NCBI GenBank assembly: GCA_022360815.1
Contig: JAKSCC010000313.1
Coordinates: forward strand, 1 to 37,013
DNA: 37,013 bases
Direction of reading: 5' to 3'
From: Desulfobacterales bacterium
GTDB taxonomy: Bacteria; Desulfobacterota; Desulfobacteria; Desulfobacterales; Desulfolunaceae
Position numbers and translations under genes: made by a program
In this document: positions 16,047 through 24,706 of the stretch, in pieces
Numbering within the stretch: position 1 is the stretch's first letter
Layout: each line of letters begins with the position of its first letter
The notes under the pieces: generated by a model
Database searches by the model: none
Seen by the model: the letters and a program-made list of their open reading frames with translations, nothing else
What the model was told of the DNA's origin: nothing

Positions 16047-18662
16047 TTACTGGCCTACGGCGTGGGGCTGTGCGATTGCGATGGGAACTTCAATGCGGAT
16101 TCGCGTCCCTTCTTCAGGGGCGGATGTAAGTTTCATGGTGCCTCCCAAGAGGCTGACCCGTTCTTCCATGCTGCGCACTCCCATTCGTTTCTCCATTATT
16201 GCTTCAGCAAGTCGTTTTTTAACGGAAAACCCTTTGCCGTTGTCTTCAATGTAGAGGATGAGCATGGGGTGGGAGGCGGTAAGGCGAATGGTCACCCGTG
16301 TGGCGCTGGCGTGTTTGCGAACGTTGGTGAGAGCCTCTTGGACGAGTCTGTAGAGGTTGATCTGGATATCAAAGGTGAGGGTGAGCTCACGTACCCCTGC
16401 AGTAAACAGATCAATGGAGGCGCCGTAGCGGGTGCTTTGTTCATCGCAGAATCGGCTGATGGCCGTGATCAGGCCCAGTTGTTCCAATTCTGGGGGTTGC
16501 AAGTTGTAGGCGAGGCCTCGAATGCTCTGAATGGAATTTTTAAGGAGGCGGGAGAGATGCTGGATACGCTCTCGCGTGCCTGGAGGCATGGTGGCCTGGT
16601 TGTCAAAAAGGGTGTCCCAGCCGATTTTTAAGGTGGCAAGGTCTTGGGCAACGTTGTCGTGAAGGTCCATGGCGATGCGCTGGCGCTCACTCTCTTGCGC
16701 TTTGATAAGTTCCTGAGAGAGGGTTCGGATCTGTTTTTCTGCTCGTTTGAGTTCGGTGATGTTTCGAGCAAAGATGGCCACCAGGTCGACCCGCTCATTG
16801 TGGGGTATGGGGTGGATGGTTACTTCAAAACAGTTGCCGCTGGGACGGCTCTCCTCAAATAGGTTGGTTTCACATTGTTCCATCGCTTTATTGAAGAGAT
16901 CTCTATGCCACGGCTGGATCATCTCATTAAAGATCTCCATGGCGTGGCATCCCACCAGTTTGTGGCGCGAGGTTTTTAGAAGGGTACAGGTGATGTTGTT
17001 GGCTTCCAAAATCTTGCCTGTGGGGGTGAGCAGCACGGCCGCGTCAGAGGAGGCATTGAGAAGGGCTTTGGCCTGCTCCTCACTTTTTCTCAGGGCGGCA
17101 TCCATCTCTTTAAGCCTTGTGATGTTGGTAATCACCACGAAGCTTCCTTTGAAGTGTCCCTTCTCGTTCATAATGGGTTCGGGTGAGACCTGAATGTGCA
17201 GCACCCCACCTTGAGCGCTTGCCATTCTGGCTTCGTAAGGGGTTCTGTCGCCCTGGTGGTGTTCGTTCTGGCGAGAGAGCGAGAGGGAGCGATCTTCGGG
17301 GAGCATTACTTTGGAGCTGTCTTGGCCCATGAGCTCTTCCCGGCTGTATCCGGTCATGGTGCAAAGGCATTCGTTGGCATAGGTGAAACGGCCATGGGGA
17401 TCAAAAATGGCAAGCCCCTCATTCATATTTTCCACCAGCATGCGGTAGTAGTGTTCGGCCTGGGCCAGGGCTGCTTCGGTGGCAATGCGATCGGTGATCT
17501 CTTCTTTAAGGCGGATATTGATGCGCTCCAGCTCTCGAGTGCGGCACTGCACTCTCTCTTCCAGTTTTTTTCTCGATTCCTGGAGCAGAACCTCCCTCTC
17601 TTTTCGATGGGTGGTGTCTCGAGCAATGATAAGAATTCTCTCCAGCTCCTCCACATGGATGAGTGCAGCGTGGAGTTCCAGATAGAGCGAAGGGCTTGCT
17701 GAGATGTGGATGGCGCTGAGTTGACAGGGGCCGGAATGGCCGCAGATAGCGGTCTGGCGAATGGTGCGGCTAATGAGATTGTGGTTTTCTTGCGAGAGAT
17801 TGGGGAGCCTCCACAGGGAGAGTCCTTTGACTTTTTTGGGGGAGAGGTGCATGAGATCGGCGGCAGAGCGGTTGATGCGAAGCAGGGTTCCAGAAGTGTC
17901 GGTGAGAAGATAGGGATCGGGTGCAAATTCAAAGGTGTCTTTGAACTCTTTTCGGGAGATGGCAAGGCGTCTTAACGCCTCCTCTTTGTCAAATATTTCC
18001 AATTTGAGGTTGTTGTTGGTGGCTTCAAGTTCTCGCATGAGGAAAAAGTCCCGAATAAATCCCAAGGCACTGGCCCGGGAAATGAAAATGCTGAGGAAGA
18101 GAATGGCTACCAGGTGGCTATTTCCAGCCAAAAGCGAAGTAAAAGAGCCGCCCAAAAGAAGGACAGTGGCGAAGAGCACCCCCAGGCACCAGAGGTGGGC
18201 TAGGATGAGTGCTGCAGGTGAGAGGATGACCGAAGTGCTTAAGGCAAAGGCGGTGAGATAAAAGGGGTTGATGCCACCTGCTGAGATATACTCCATGCCT
18301 GCGGTGATGTTTAAAAGCCCGGGGAGCACCATAAGGGTTAGAAAAAGAAGAGCTCTGTGGGCCCTGGAATTGGTTGTGGGGTTGGTGTGTTTGCTTAGAG
18401 TGTGAAGAAAAAGGGCTGTGGAGATGATCGCCAGGTCCATGATAAGAAACCGGGCGTAGCTGTGGTGGTGGTATTGGGTGCAGGCCATTCCCAATCTCAT
18501 CAGGCAGAAGGCCGTGGCCCCTATGAGGGTGATGGAAAAGACAATGCTCAACCGTCGGGCGTTGGTTCGCCTTTGGTGAGCATGAAAGGCCCCTCTCTCT
18601 TCTTCGGGGATTCGTGAGAGGTGTGCGAAGATTCCAAAATTCCAGATGGGGGAAAGGGGCAT
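16047..18662 (-). CDS. Membrane-bound PAS-domain sensor histidine kinase, NarX/DegS-like (HisKA_3)
   Basis: An 871-residue sensor kinase. Residues about 38-215 hold five or six hydrophobic segments without a periplasmic domain, so the membrane part itself or the PAS domains sense the signal. Three PAS-like domains follow (about 240-350, 410-520 and 530-645), the first two separated by a coiled-coil stretch rich in Glu and Arg. The dimerisation/phosphoacceptor segment MDLHDNVAQD has its histidine near residue 668 and is of the HisKA_3 class. The ATPase domain shows QEALTNVRKHA and IEDNGKGF. Its partner should be a LuxR/NarL-type regulator, but none is encoded in the window. The ATG at 18662 lies two bases past the stop of the upstream gene; a TTG at 18668 would overlap it. 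Confidence 0.92.
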   Translation of the reverse strand: MPLSPIWNFGIFAHLSRIPEEERGAFHAHQRRTNARRLSIVFSITLIGATAFCLMRLGMACTQYHHHSYARFLIMDLAIISTALFLHTLSKHTNPTTNSRAHRALLFLTLMVLPGLLNITAGMEYISAGGINPFYLTAFALSTSVILSPAALILAHLWCLGVLFATVLLLGGSFTSLLAGNSHLVAILFLSIFISRASALGFIRDFFLMRELEATNNNLKLEIFDKEEALRRLAISRKEFKDTFEFAPDPYLLTDTSGTLLRINRSAADLMHLSPKKVKGLSLWRLPNLSQENHNLISRTIRQTAICGHSGPCQLSAIHISASPSLYLELHAALIHVEELERILIIARDTTHRKEREVLLQESRKKLEERVQCRTRELERINIRLKEEITDRIATEAALAQAEHYYRMLVENMNEGLAIFDPHGRFTYANECLCTMTGYSREELMGQDSSKVMLPEDRSLSLSRQNEHHQGDRTPYEARMASAQGGVLHIQVSPEPIMNEKGHFKGSFVVITNITRLKEMDAALRKSEEQAKALLNASSDAAVLLTPTGKILEANNITCTLLKTSRHKLVGCHAMEIFNEMIQPWHRDLFNKAMEQCETNLFEESRPSGNCFEVTIHPIPHNERVDLVAIFARNITELKRAEKQIRTLSQELIKAQESERQRIAMDLHDNVAQDLATLKIGWDTLFDNQATMPPGTRERIQHLSRLLKNSIQSIRGLAYNLQPPELEQLGLITAISRFCDEQSTRYGASIDLFTAGVRELTLTFDIQINLYRLVQEALTNVRKHASATRVTIRLTASHPMLILYIEDNGKGFSVKKRLAEAIMEKRMGVRSMEERVSLLGGTMKLTSAPEEGTRIRIEVPIAIAQPHAVGQ

Positions 18663-18664
18663 GG

Positions 18665-19195
18665 TCAAGGCACCGGCTTGAGCTGTCCAGGTAGTCCGTA
18701 GGTGGCCGCTTTTTCAACATAGACATCGGCCGAAGCGCGAATCACCTCCAGAATATCTTGCGAGAAGGTCTTTTTGACCTTGCCTGGCATGCCAGCGACC
18801 AGAGAAAAGGGGGGGATTTCACTGTTTTCAAGAACCACGGAGCCTGCGGCAATGATCGATCCCTTGCCGATGGTGGCACCGTTCATGATGACGGCCCCCA
18901 TGCCGATGAGACAACACGATTCAATGGTGCACCCATGAAGAATGGCACGGTGACCCACGGTGACTTCATTGCCAATGGTTAAAGGGGAGCCTGGGTCCAC
19001 ATGAAGCATGGACAGATCCTGAATATTGGTGCGTGCGCCGATAACAATGGCATCGCCATCTCCCCGAATGACGCTGTTGAACCAGATGGAGCTCTGCTTG
19101 CCCGTGGACACATGGCCTACCACAGCGGCGCCGGGAAGGATCAGGGTTGAGGGATGAATTTGGGGCTCACAGGGGCCAAGGGTATAGCAGCTCAT
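18665..19195 (-). CDS. Gamma-carbonic-anhydrase-like hexapeptide-repeat protein
   Basis: A 176-residue left-handed beta-helix protein of the YrdA/PaaY/CaiE group. Hexapeptide repeats run from about residue 18 to 140. The three histidines that bind metal in gamma-carbonic anhydrases are in place: MLHVDPG near 65 and GHRAILHG near 82-88. The C-terminal helix packs against the helix as usual. Members are often called carbonic anhydrases, but many have no tested activity. GGAGGG lies upstream of the ATG. Its stop almost touches the start of the histidine kinase, so the two should be co-transcribed, though no functional link is obvious. CaiE of the carnitine operon belongs to this family, but the gene is well separated from the betaine regulon. 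Confidence 0.9.
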   Translation of the reverse strand: MSCYTLGPCEPQIHPSTLILPGAAVVGHVSTGKQSSIWFNSVIRGDGDAIVIGARTNIQDLSMLHVDPGSPLTIGNEVTVGHRAILHGCTIESCCLIGMGAVIMNGATIGKGSIIAAGSVVLENSEIPPFSLVAGMPGKVKKTFSQDILEVIRASADVYVEKAATYGLPGQLKPVP

Positions 19196-19224
19196 GGGCG
19201 TCCCTCCGAAGGTGTTTGCATCTC

Positions 19225-19253
19225 TTGCTTATCAGGCAAGTAAGTCATAATTT
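19225..19253 (+). promoter_or_regulatory. Possible promoter of sfsA
   Basis: TTGCTT (19225-19230), a 17-base spacer and TAATTT (19248-19253) lie 47 bases upstream of the sfsA start in the divergent spacer. On the opposite strand the same spacer has TTGAAA and TATGAC 17 bases apart, suiting the carbonic-anhydrase-like gene. Both are weak matches. Confidence 0.4.
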
Positions 19254-19299
19254 ATTTCAAGCTGTTTTTCAACAACATTGCGCGGTTGAAGGAGGTTGT

Positions 19300-20031
19300 G
19301 TGGCTAATTTTTATCTTAAGGGAGACAAGGGGCGAATTGCCCTTCCTCCTCTTGTCGAAGGGCGGCTTTTAAAACGTTACAAACGGTTTTTGGCCGATGT
19401 AAGACTAATGGACGGACGCGTTGTGACAGCGCATTGTAATAACACGGGATCCATGAAAGGGTGTGCCGAGCCCGGCTTCCGGGTCTGGCTCAGTGTTTCG
19501 GACAACCCCAAAAGAAAGTACGCCCACAGCTGGGAGCTGGTGGAGAGTCAGGGGTGTCTGGTGGGTATCAACACCATCCTTCCCAACCGGCTGGTCTCCC
19601 TTTCCATTGAAGAGGGGCTTGTTCCCAATCTCAAAGGGTATGATGCCGTGCGCCGTGAGGTGAGTGTTAAAAAGGGCTCCCGATTGGATATGGCGCTCTT
19701 CAAAGCGGGTTACCCTGTCTGCAATGTGGAGGTGAAAAATTGCACCCTGGTGAGAGGAGGCGTGGCCGCCTTTCCCGATGCTGTTTCGGAAAGGGGCCGA
19801 AAGCACCTTTTAACTCTGGTTGATCTGAAAGAGAGGGGGGAGCGAAGTGTGATCTTTTTTTTGGTTCAACGGCCCGATGCGATCTCTTTTACTCCCGCAG
19901 ATGACATCGATTCTGTCTACGGCAAAACCCTTCGAGAAGTGGTCAAAAAGGGTGTGGAGATTGAGGCGTGGCGAGCACGGGTTACCACCGAGGCGATTTG
20001 GCTGGAGATGAAACTTCCCGTAGTTCTGTAA
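19300..20031 (+). CDS. sfsA: SfsA family protein (sugar fermentation stimulation protein)
   Basis: A 243-residue protein that follows E. coli SfsA closely over its length: LLKRYKRFLADV near the start, AHCNNTGSMKGCAEPG, SDNPKRKYAHSWEL, NVEVKNCTL, then FPDAVSERGRKHLL. The C-terminal half is a PD-(D/E)XK nuclease-like fold with D-x-x-(Glu)VK residues in RLDMAL and VEVKNC. E. coli SfsA was linked to maltose metabolism and binds DNA non-specifically; its true role is unclear. The GTG start at 19300 has GGAGG four bases upstream and gives the family length; the frame is open further upstream but overlaps the divergent gene. It is transcribed away from the carbonic-anhydrase-like gene. Confidence 0.93.
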   Translation: MANFYLKGDKGRIALPPLVEGRLLKRYKRFLADVRLMDGRVVTAHCNNTGSMKGCAEPGFRVWLSVSDNPKRKYAHSWELVESQGCLVGINTILPNRLVSLSIEEGLVPNLKGYDAVRREVSVKKGSRLDMALFKAGYPVCNVEVKNCTLVRGGVAAFPDAVSERGRKHLLTLVDLKERGERSVIFFLVQRPDAISFTPADDIDSVYGKTLREVVKKGVEIEAWRARVTTEAIWLEMKLPVVL

Positions 20032-20109
20032 GGTTAGGCTTTGTTTTGATCATAAGCCGATGCGATATGGAGAGTGTCGAACCATGGAACATGTGCGAAT
20101 CTTTTTTTC

Positions 20110-20150
20110 TTGACAGCCATTGATGAATAAAAATATTTTGTATGCAAAAT
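20110..20150 (+). promoter_or_regulatory. Promoter and possible operator of the flavin oxidoreductase gene
   Basis: A perfect -35 TTGACA (20110-20115) is followed 18 bases on by TATTTT (20134-20139; or ATATTT at 17). The inverted repeat ATTTTG-TATG-CAAAAT (20135-20150) overlaps the -10 element, as a repressor site would. No local regulator is clearly matched to it. Confidence 0.5.
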
Positions 20151-20171
20151 AAATTTATCAAAGGGGGTGTC

Positions 20172-22172
20172 ATGAAAGATCCGTTGTTCGAGTCGATTCG
20201 CATCAATACGTTGGAGCTGAAAAACCGAATCTATCTTCCTGCCATGCATCTGGGTATGTGCGAGGATTTCATGGTGAACGATCGTCTTGTGGCGTTTTAT
20301 GCCGAAAGAGCTCGGGGTGGAGCGGGTATGATTGTGGTTGGCAATGCCACAGTAGACGATGTGTCAGGCAATTCCCAATACATAGGAGCCCATCTTGATG
20401 AACACCTTCCCGGCCTGACGAAACTCGCGGCAGCCATCAATGACAATGGTGCCCATTCCGCGGTTCAGTTGAACCATGCAGGCCGCTACAGCCACTCGTT
20501 TCTGATGGGGGGCAAAGAGCCCGTGGCCCCTTCGGCCATTGCCTCCAATTTAACTCGAGAAGTGCCAAAAGCCCTTGATACTAAAGGCATAAAATCCATT
20601 ATTGCCTCTTTTTCCGATGCCGCCTTTCGAGTTCAGAAAGCCGGGTTCAGCGCAGTGGAAGTTCTCTCAGGCACAGGATATCTTATCAGCGAATTTCTCT
20701 CCCCACTGACCAACAAGCGTGACGATGAATATGGCGGCTCTCTGGAGAATCGCATGCGCTTTGGTCTTGAGGTGATGGCCGCCATTCGAGAGCGTGTGGG
20801 GACCGACTACCCGGTGATTGTGCGCTTGGATAACAACGACTTCATGAAAGGGGGCATGCCCCGTGAGGAGCTTGAGGTTTACGCCCAGCGTTTGGTTCAG
20901 GTGGGAGTCGATGCTTTGTGTATTAAGGGCAGTTGGCATGAGGCAAGGGTTCCCCAGCTTACACCCAATGTCCCTCGGGGTATGTACGGTTATCTGGCGC
21001 GCAATGTCAAAGAGAAGGTGGACGTGCCCGTTATTGCAAGCCATCGAATCAACGATCCGAAGACAGCCAGGCAGCTTATTGGGGATGGATTTTGCGATAT
21101 GGTGGCCATGGGCCGGGGGCTGATAGCAGACCCCTTTTTGCCAGAAAAGGCGCAGGCGGGTCGAGAGAATGAAATTGTTCATTGCATTGCGTGTGCCCAG
21201 GGCTGTTTTGATAACCTTTTTAAGCTTAAGCACGTGGAGTGCCTCTGCAACCCCAGGGCTGGCCATGAGCTGGAGACACGCCCTGTGAAGAGTGAGTACT
21301 CTCAGAAGGTGATGGTGGTGGGAGGTGGGGCCGCAGGCATGAGCGCTGCCCTTGCTGCCCATGAAAATGGTCATGATGTGATCCTTTATGAAAAAGAGGT
21401 GCGTCTGGGTGGGCAACTTCATCTCGCATCGGCTCCTCCGGGGCGAGAGGAGTTTCTCCAACTGGCCAAAGATCTTGAGGCCCAGCTCTCCCTTACCTCG
21501 GTGAAACTTGCCATGAACACCTGCGTAGATGAAGGGGTTATTGCGTCTGAAAAGCCGGATCATGTGATTGTTGCAACCGGTGCAGAGCCTGTGGTGCCTC
21601 CAATCAAAGGGGTGGATAAACCGCATGTGGTTCAGGCTTGGGACGTGCTTTCAGGAAAGGCTCACACCGGTCAAAAAGTGGTGATCGTTGGGGGTGGAGC
21701 CGTGGGGGTCGAGACGGCCCTTTTTCTTGCCGAAAAGGGAACCCTCTCAGGAGAAGCGGTAAAATTTCTTCTTTTAAACCAAGGAGAGACCCCTGACGTT
21801 CTTCGCGAGCTGGCTTCCAAGGGTTCCAAAGAGATTGTGCTGATTGAGATGCAGGAGAAGGTGGGCAAGGATATTGGAAAGAGTACCAAGTGGGGGATGC
21901 TCCAGGAGATGGGGCGAAGCCGTATTACAGTTCAAGTTGGTACTCGAGTCCTTGAGGTGGCTGATGGCGGACTTTTTGTTGCCTTTGGTGAGAGTCGGGA
22001 GTTTGTATCTGCCGATACGGTTGTTTTGGCCTCTGGGGCGGTTTCCGTGAACCCCTTTGGTGAGATGCTTGAGTCTCGAGGAATTTCTTTTACCAAGGTG
22101 GGAGATGCTCGCGAAATAGCTTTGGCCTTTGATGCGGTTCACCAGGGGTTTGCCGCAGGGTGGGCCATCTGA
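20172..22172 (+). CDS. Old-yellow-enzyme/2,4-dienoyl-CoA-reductase-like FMN, Fe-S, FAD oxidoreductase
   Basis: A 666-residue enzyme with the FadH/enoate-reductase/trimethylamine-dehydrogenase layout. Residues about 1-335 form the FMN barrel, with QLNHAGRYS as the substrate-site His region and EFLSPLTNKRDDEYGGSLENR as the family hallmark. The 4Fe-4S cluster is held by CIACAQGCFDNLFKLKHVECLCNP (about 345-370). Residues about 385 to the end contain two dinucleotide-binding GxGxxG sites (VVGGGAAGMSAA and VIVGGGAVGVETA) for FAD and NAD(P)H. Relatives reduce activated C=C bonds in fatty acids or cinnamate, or demethylate amines; the substrate is open. The start at 20172 has AAAGGGGG upstream; ten upstream codons were left out. 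It appears to be a single-gene unit with its own promoter and terminator. Confidence 0.93.
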   Translation: MKDPLFESIRINTLELKNRIYLPAMHLGMCEDFMVNDRLVAFYAERARGGAGMIVVGNATVDDVSGNSQYIGAHLDEHLPGLTKLAAAINDNGAHSAVQLNHAGRYSHSFLMGGKEPVAPSAIASNLTREVPKALDTKGIKSIIASFSDAAFRVQKAGFSAVEVLSGTGYLISEFLSPLTNKRDDEYGGSLENRMRFGLEVMAAIRERVGTDYPVIVRLDNNDFMKGGMPREELEVYAQRLVQVGVDALCIKGSWHEARVPQLTPNVPRGMYGYLARNVKEKVDVPVIASHRINDPKTARQLIGDGFCDMVAMGRGLIADPFLPEKAQAGRENEIVHCIACAQGCFDNLFKLKHVECLCNPRAGHELETRPVKSEYSQKVMVVGGGAAGMSAALAAHENGHDVILYEKEVRLGGQLHLASAPPGREEFLQLAKDLEAQLSLTSVKLAMNTCVDEGVIASEKPDHVIVATGAEPVVPPIKGVDKPHVVQAWDVLSGKAHTGQKVVIVGGGAVGVETALFLAEKGTLSGEAVKFLLLNQGETPDVLRELASKGSKEIVLIEMQEKVGKDIGKSTKWGMLQEMGRSRITVQVGTRVLEVADGGLFVAFGESREFVSADTVVLASGAVSVNPFGEMLESRGISFTKVGDAREIALAFDAVHQGFAAGWAI

Positions 22173-22217
22173 AGGCGAGGTGAGCCGAAAGAGATCGCAT
22201 CATGACGTGAAAGAAAC

Positions 22218-22260
22218 AAACCCCCTGCGGCAATGGCGTCGGCAGGGGGTTTTGTTTTTT
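22218..22260 (+). terminator. Intrinsic terminator of the flavin oxidoreductase gene
   Basis: AAACCCCCTGC (22218-22228) pairs exactly with GCAGGGGGTTT (22242-22252), followed by TGTTTTTT. It starts 45 bases past the stop codon. Confidence 0.9.
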
Positions 22261-22397
22261 GCTTCGGACACTGTGTGAAGCTCACATAAATAGCATCAGT
22301 GAAGGCGTAACGTGTCGCACCTTTTTTTCGGAAAAGGGGATGCACGTCGTCTGGATGGTTTTTCAAGTCTCTTCAGGCATCAGGTCCGGGCCGGGGA

Positions 22398-22808
22398 TCA
22401 GGCCACCCGGCTGTACTTTCCTGTCCGGAACAGGTCGAGAAGATGGAGGTAATACTCTCTTGGGACCTTGTGATTCCGGAGTCTTTCGCAGAAAAGATCT
22501 TCCATTTCCGATTTGGTGACACGAAGCTTTTCATCGGTATAAAGCTCAAGCAGGGCTTCGAGTTCCTCTTTTTCAGGGACACCGCGCATGAGGGTGTACG
22601 GGGAGATACCCAAGGCGTCTGCGATTTCTGCGATGCGGTTGATGGAGACGCCCACATGGCCGTTTTCCAGTTTGGCCACATAAGAGCGTGAGGTGCCAAT
22701 CACTTCAGAGAAGTCTTTTTGGTCATGCCCTTCAAGCTTTCGCCAGAATTGCATGGCTTTTCCGATGGATTTTACAACCTGCTTTCCTTTTCCTGCGTCA
22801 TTTTCCAT
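22398..22808 (-). CDS. XRE-family helix-turn-helix regulator
   Basis: A 136-residue DNA-binding protein. An N-terminal Cro/C1-type helix-turn-helix covers about residues 15-72, with KDFSEVIGTSRSYVAKLENGHVGVSINRIAEIADALGI easily recognised in parts: the QKDFSEVIG first helix, the SYVAKLENG recognition helix and the IAEIADALGISP end. The remaining 60 residues are charged and helical with no known ligand-binding domain. GGAGGGG lies upstream of the ATG. The spacer upstream carries clustered palindromes (22911-22955) that may be its own operator. It sits between a plus-strand oxidoreductase and a minus-strand MFS transporter, so it could control either, but the sequence does not decide. Confidence 0.9.
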   Translation of the reverse strand: MENDAGKGKQVVKSIGKAMQFWRKLEGHDQKDFSEVIGTSRSYVAKLENGHVGVSINRIAEIADALGISPYTLMRGVPEKEELEALLELYTDEKLRVTKSEMEDLFCERLRNHKVPREYYLHLLDLFRTGKYSRVA

Positions 22809-23251
22809 GGTACAATACCCCTCCTATGAGTAGAAATTAATAACATAAGCCGCAATTTTCCACTCGTATGAAAAACCACATAAAAAGCGGATATAAAGAA
22901 TTATTCTTCGCATTTCAATGGTGAAATGATCATTTCGCATCTGACCCATGGTCAGTAATAAGGGGTGAATGTTTGGAGTGTCAATTATAGTAAATATTTA
23001 GCCGTGGAGTATGGCATCAAGGGGAAGAGGCAATTTTTTACCACCAGTACAAAGGGAAAGTAAAAAACAAGGGGTAACACTCATTTTTGGGCCTTATGGT
23101 ACCTTATGAGTGACATGGTGCGCTTGAAAACAGAAGAAAGATCCTTTTTGAGGGAACATTATTCCTGCCATGGAGTAGTTCTATTCTATATATTTTTTGT
23201 AGACAAAAAAGAGTAGGCAGACATTGGATTTGGTAGGGGGGTGCCTGGGGG
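22809..23251. other. Intergenic stretch upstream of the XRE gene and downstream of the MFS gene
   Basis: There is no supported gene in these 443 bases. The first 150 hold the palindrome cluster at 22911-22955. Further right are loose inverted arms CACTCAT (23078-23084) and ATGAGTG (23106-23112), with no T-tract. No convincing terminator for the MFS gene is seen. Confidence 0.5.
22911..22955 (-). promoter_or_regulatory. Cluster of palindromes upstream of the XRE gene
   Basis: Three inverted repeats follow in 45 bases: CATTTCA-atgg-TGAAATG (22911-22928), the perfect palindrome GAAATGATCATTTC (22923-22936) that shares its left half, and CTGACC-cat-GGTCAG (22941-22955). Repeated ATTTC/GAAAT half-sites are typical of XRE operators. 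They lie about 100-150 bases upstream of the XRE start codon. Confidence 0.5.
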
Positions 23252-24424
23252 TTAAGGGGGAGAGACAAGGGCGCGAGCCATGACAAAGGCTCCCATAAGG
23301 CTGATGAGAGCACTGACCAAAAAGAGAGAACCTCCCATTTTCTGATAAAAGAGCCCACTGATAAAAAAACCGGCCATCAGGCCCAGGCCGTAGGATACCG
23401 CATTGTTGATGACTTGGGATAAGGTTCGGTTGGCGGGGGTGGAGAGGCGGTCCATGTGGACGATGCAGGCGATATGAAACAGTGCGTATGTAACGGCGTG
23501 AAGGAGCTGTGAGCCTAAGATGACCCATCTGTTGGTAAAGAAATAGAGGATGAGCCACCGAAGGCTTGCGACAACGAAGGAGATGACCAGTGATTTTTCC
23601 GTGGAGAGTTTTTTAAAAAGGGGAGCTGCCCAGAGCATGACTCCCACCTCGGCAAGGGTGGCCATTCCCCAGGTCAGGGCGGTGAAAGAAGGAGGGTAGC
23701 CCAGCTCTTCCAAGTGGATGGAGAAAAAGCCATAGTAAGTACCATGGCTTGCCAGCATAAGAAATCCAGCCAAAAGAAAGAGGAGAACCCGAGGGGTGAG
23801 GAGTGATTTAAAGTCGGCGGGTGTGCTTCGTTTTCTTGGGGAGAGGCTGGATGGGATGGCAAAGGAGCTTAAGGCCATGACCACCGATCCGACCAGAATA
23901 AAAGGGATGACAATGCGGCTGGAGAAAATATCCAGTGTTTTTCCCATGGCCAAAACCACGGCAATAAAACTAAATGATCCCCAGGCACGGATTCGGCCGT
24001 AACGGTTTGGATTTTCTCCTTTGCCAGAGAGGGCCTCCATGGTGAAAGCTTCAAGAAAAGGAATAATGGGGCCGAAAAAAGCGGCGTAGACAAGCGTGAC
24101 CACAAAAATGGCGGCAAAGGTGTCGGCAAAGAGAAAAAGGCTCCACGAGGCCGCGCTGAGACACGAGGCGGTGATAAAGATGGGGCGTCTCAGGGCCAGG
24201 CGGTCTGCCAGAGCTCCCCAGGCCACGGCAAAGAGTACCATGACAATGGTTCGCGCGGCGTTGACAGCGCCAATTTGAAGCCCGGTAAGGCCGATGTGGT
24301 GGCAGAAGAGGTTGAAGAAGGGCAGGAAGATGCCCATGATGCCAAAGTAGAGGAAATAGTGGGTGGACAAGGCCGTCTTGGGAGAGAGAACTCGTTGCTT
24401 AGTATGGCCTTGTATGAAACCCAT
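23252..24424 (-). CDS. MFS transporter of the PPP/LacY-like (MFS_1-like) group
   Basis: A 390-residue membrane protein with about twelve hydrophobic segments and the MFS cytoplasmic loop WGALADRLALRRPIF between segments 2 and 3. The start (HYFLYFGIMGIFLPFFNLF) and the YGRIRAWGSFSFI stretch near residue 140 resemble the HcaT-type 3-phenylpropionate transporter group (PPP) and the nucleoside:H+ symporters. Substrate is not predictable. Only a weak AGAGAAG site precedes the ATG. It is alone, with the XRE regulator about 440 bases downstream in the same direction and Hsp20 diverging upstream. Confidence 0.88.
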   Translation of the reverse strand: MGFIQGHTKQRVLSPKTALSTHYFLYFGIMGIFLPFFNLFCHHIGLTGLQIGAVNAARTIVMVLFAVAWGALADRLALRRPIFITASCLSAASWSLFLFADTFAAIFVVTLVYAAFFGPIIPFLEAFTMEALSGKGENPNRYGRIRAWGSFSFIAVVLAMGKTLDIFSSRIVIPFILVGSVVMALSSFAIPSSLSPRKRSTPADFKSLLTPRVLLFLLAGFLMLASHGTYYGFFSIHLEELGYPPSFTALTWGMATLAEVGVMLWAAPLFKKLSTEKSLVISFVVASLRWLILYFFTNRWVILGSQLLHAVTYALFHIACIVHMDRLSTPANRTLSQVINNAVSYGLGLMAGFFISGLFYQKMGGSLFLVSALISLMGAFVMARALVSPP

Positions 24425-24706
24425 CTTCTCTTTACACCCGTCCAGTGAGCATGGTATTTATGTAGAAAAGATTTCCCTTTGAGGGAACTTTTTTTCTTTT
24501 CATGTCTTGTGGCGGCCATTTCATCAGATTCCATCCTGACACGCTGTTCGAACCCATTGATCCTCCACACCATTTCCTGTCACACGCGTTATACCACACC
24601 CCATCATCAAAACACACAACTTGAGGGCGTATTAAATTAAGAATATGCGCCAGGGGCTTCTCTTTTTATGAGGGTGGGAACCGGGCGATAAACAGGAACG
24701 AAGCGT

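Noticed and set aside
20667-21626. 319-codon minus-strand frame opposite the flavin oxidoreductase gene
   Set aside because: It overlaps the well-supported oxidoreductase entirely and reads as His/Arg-rich shadow without domains.
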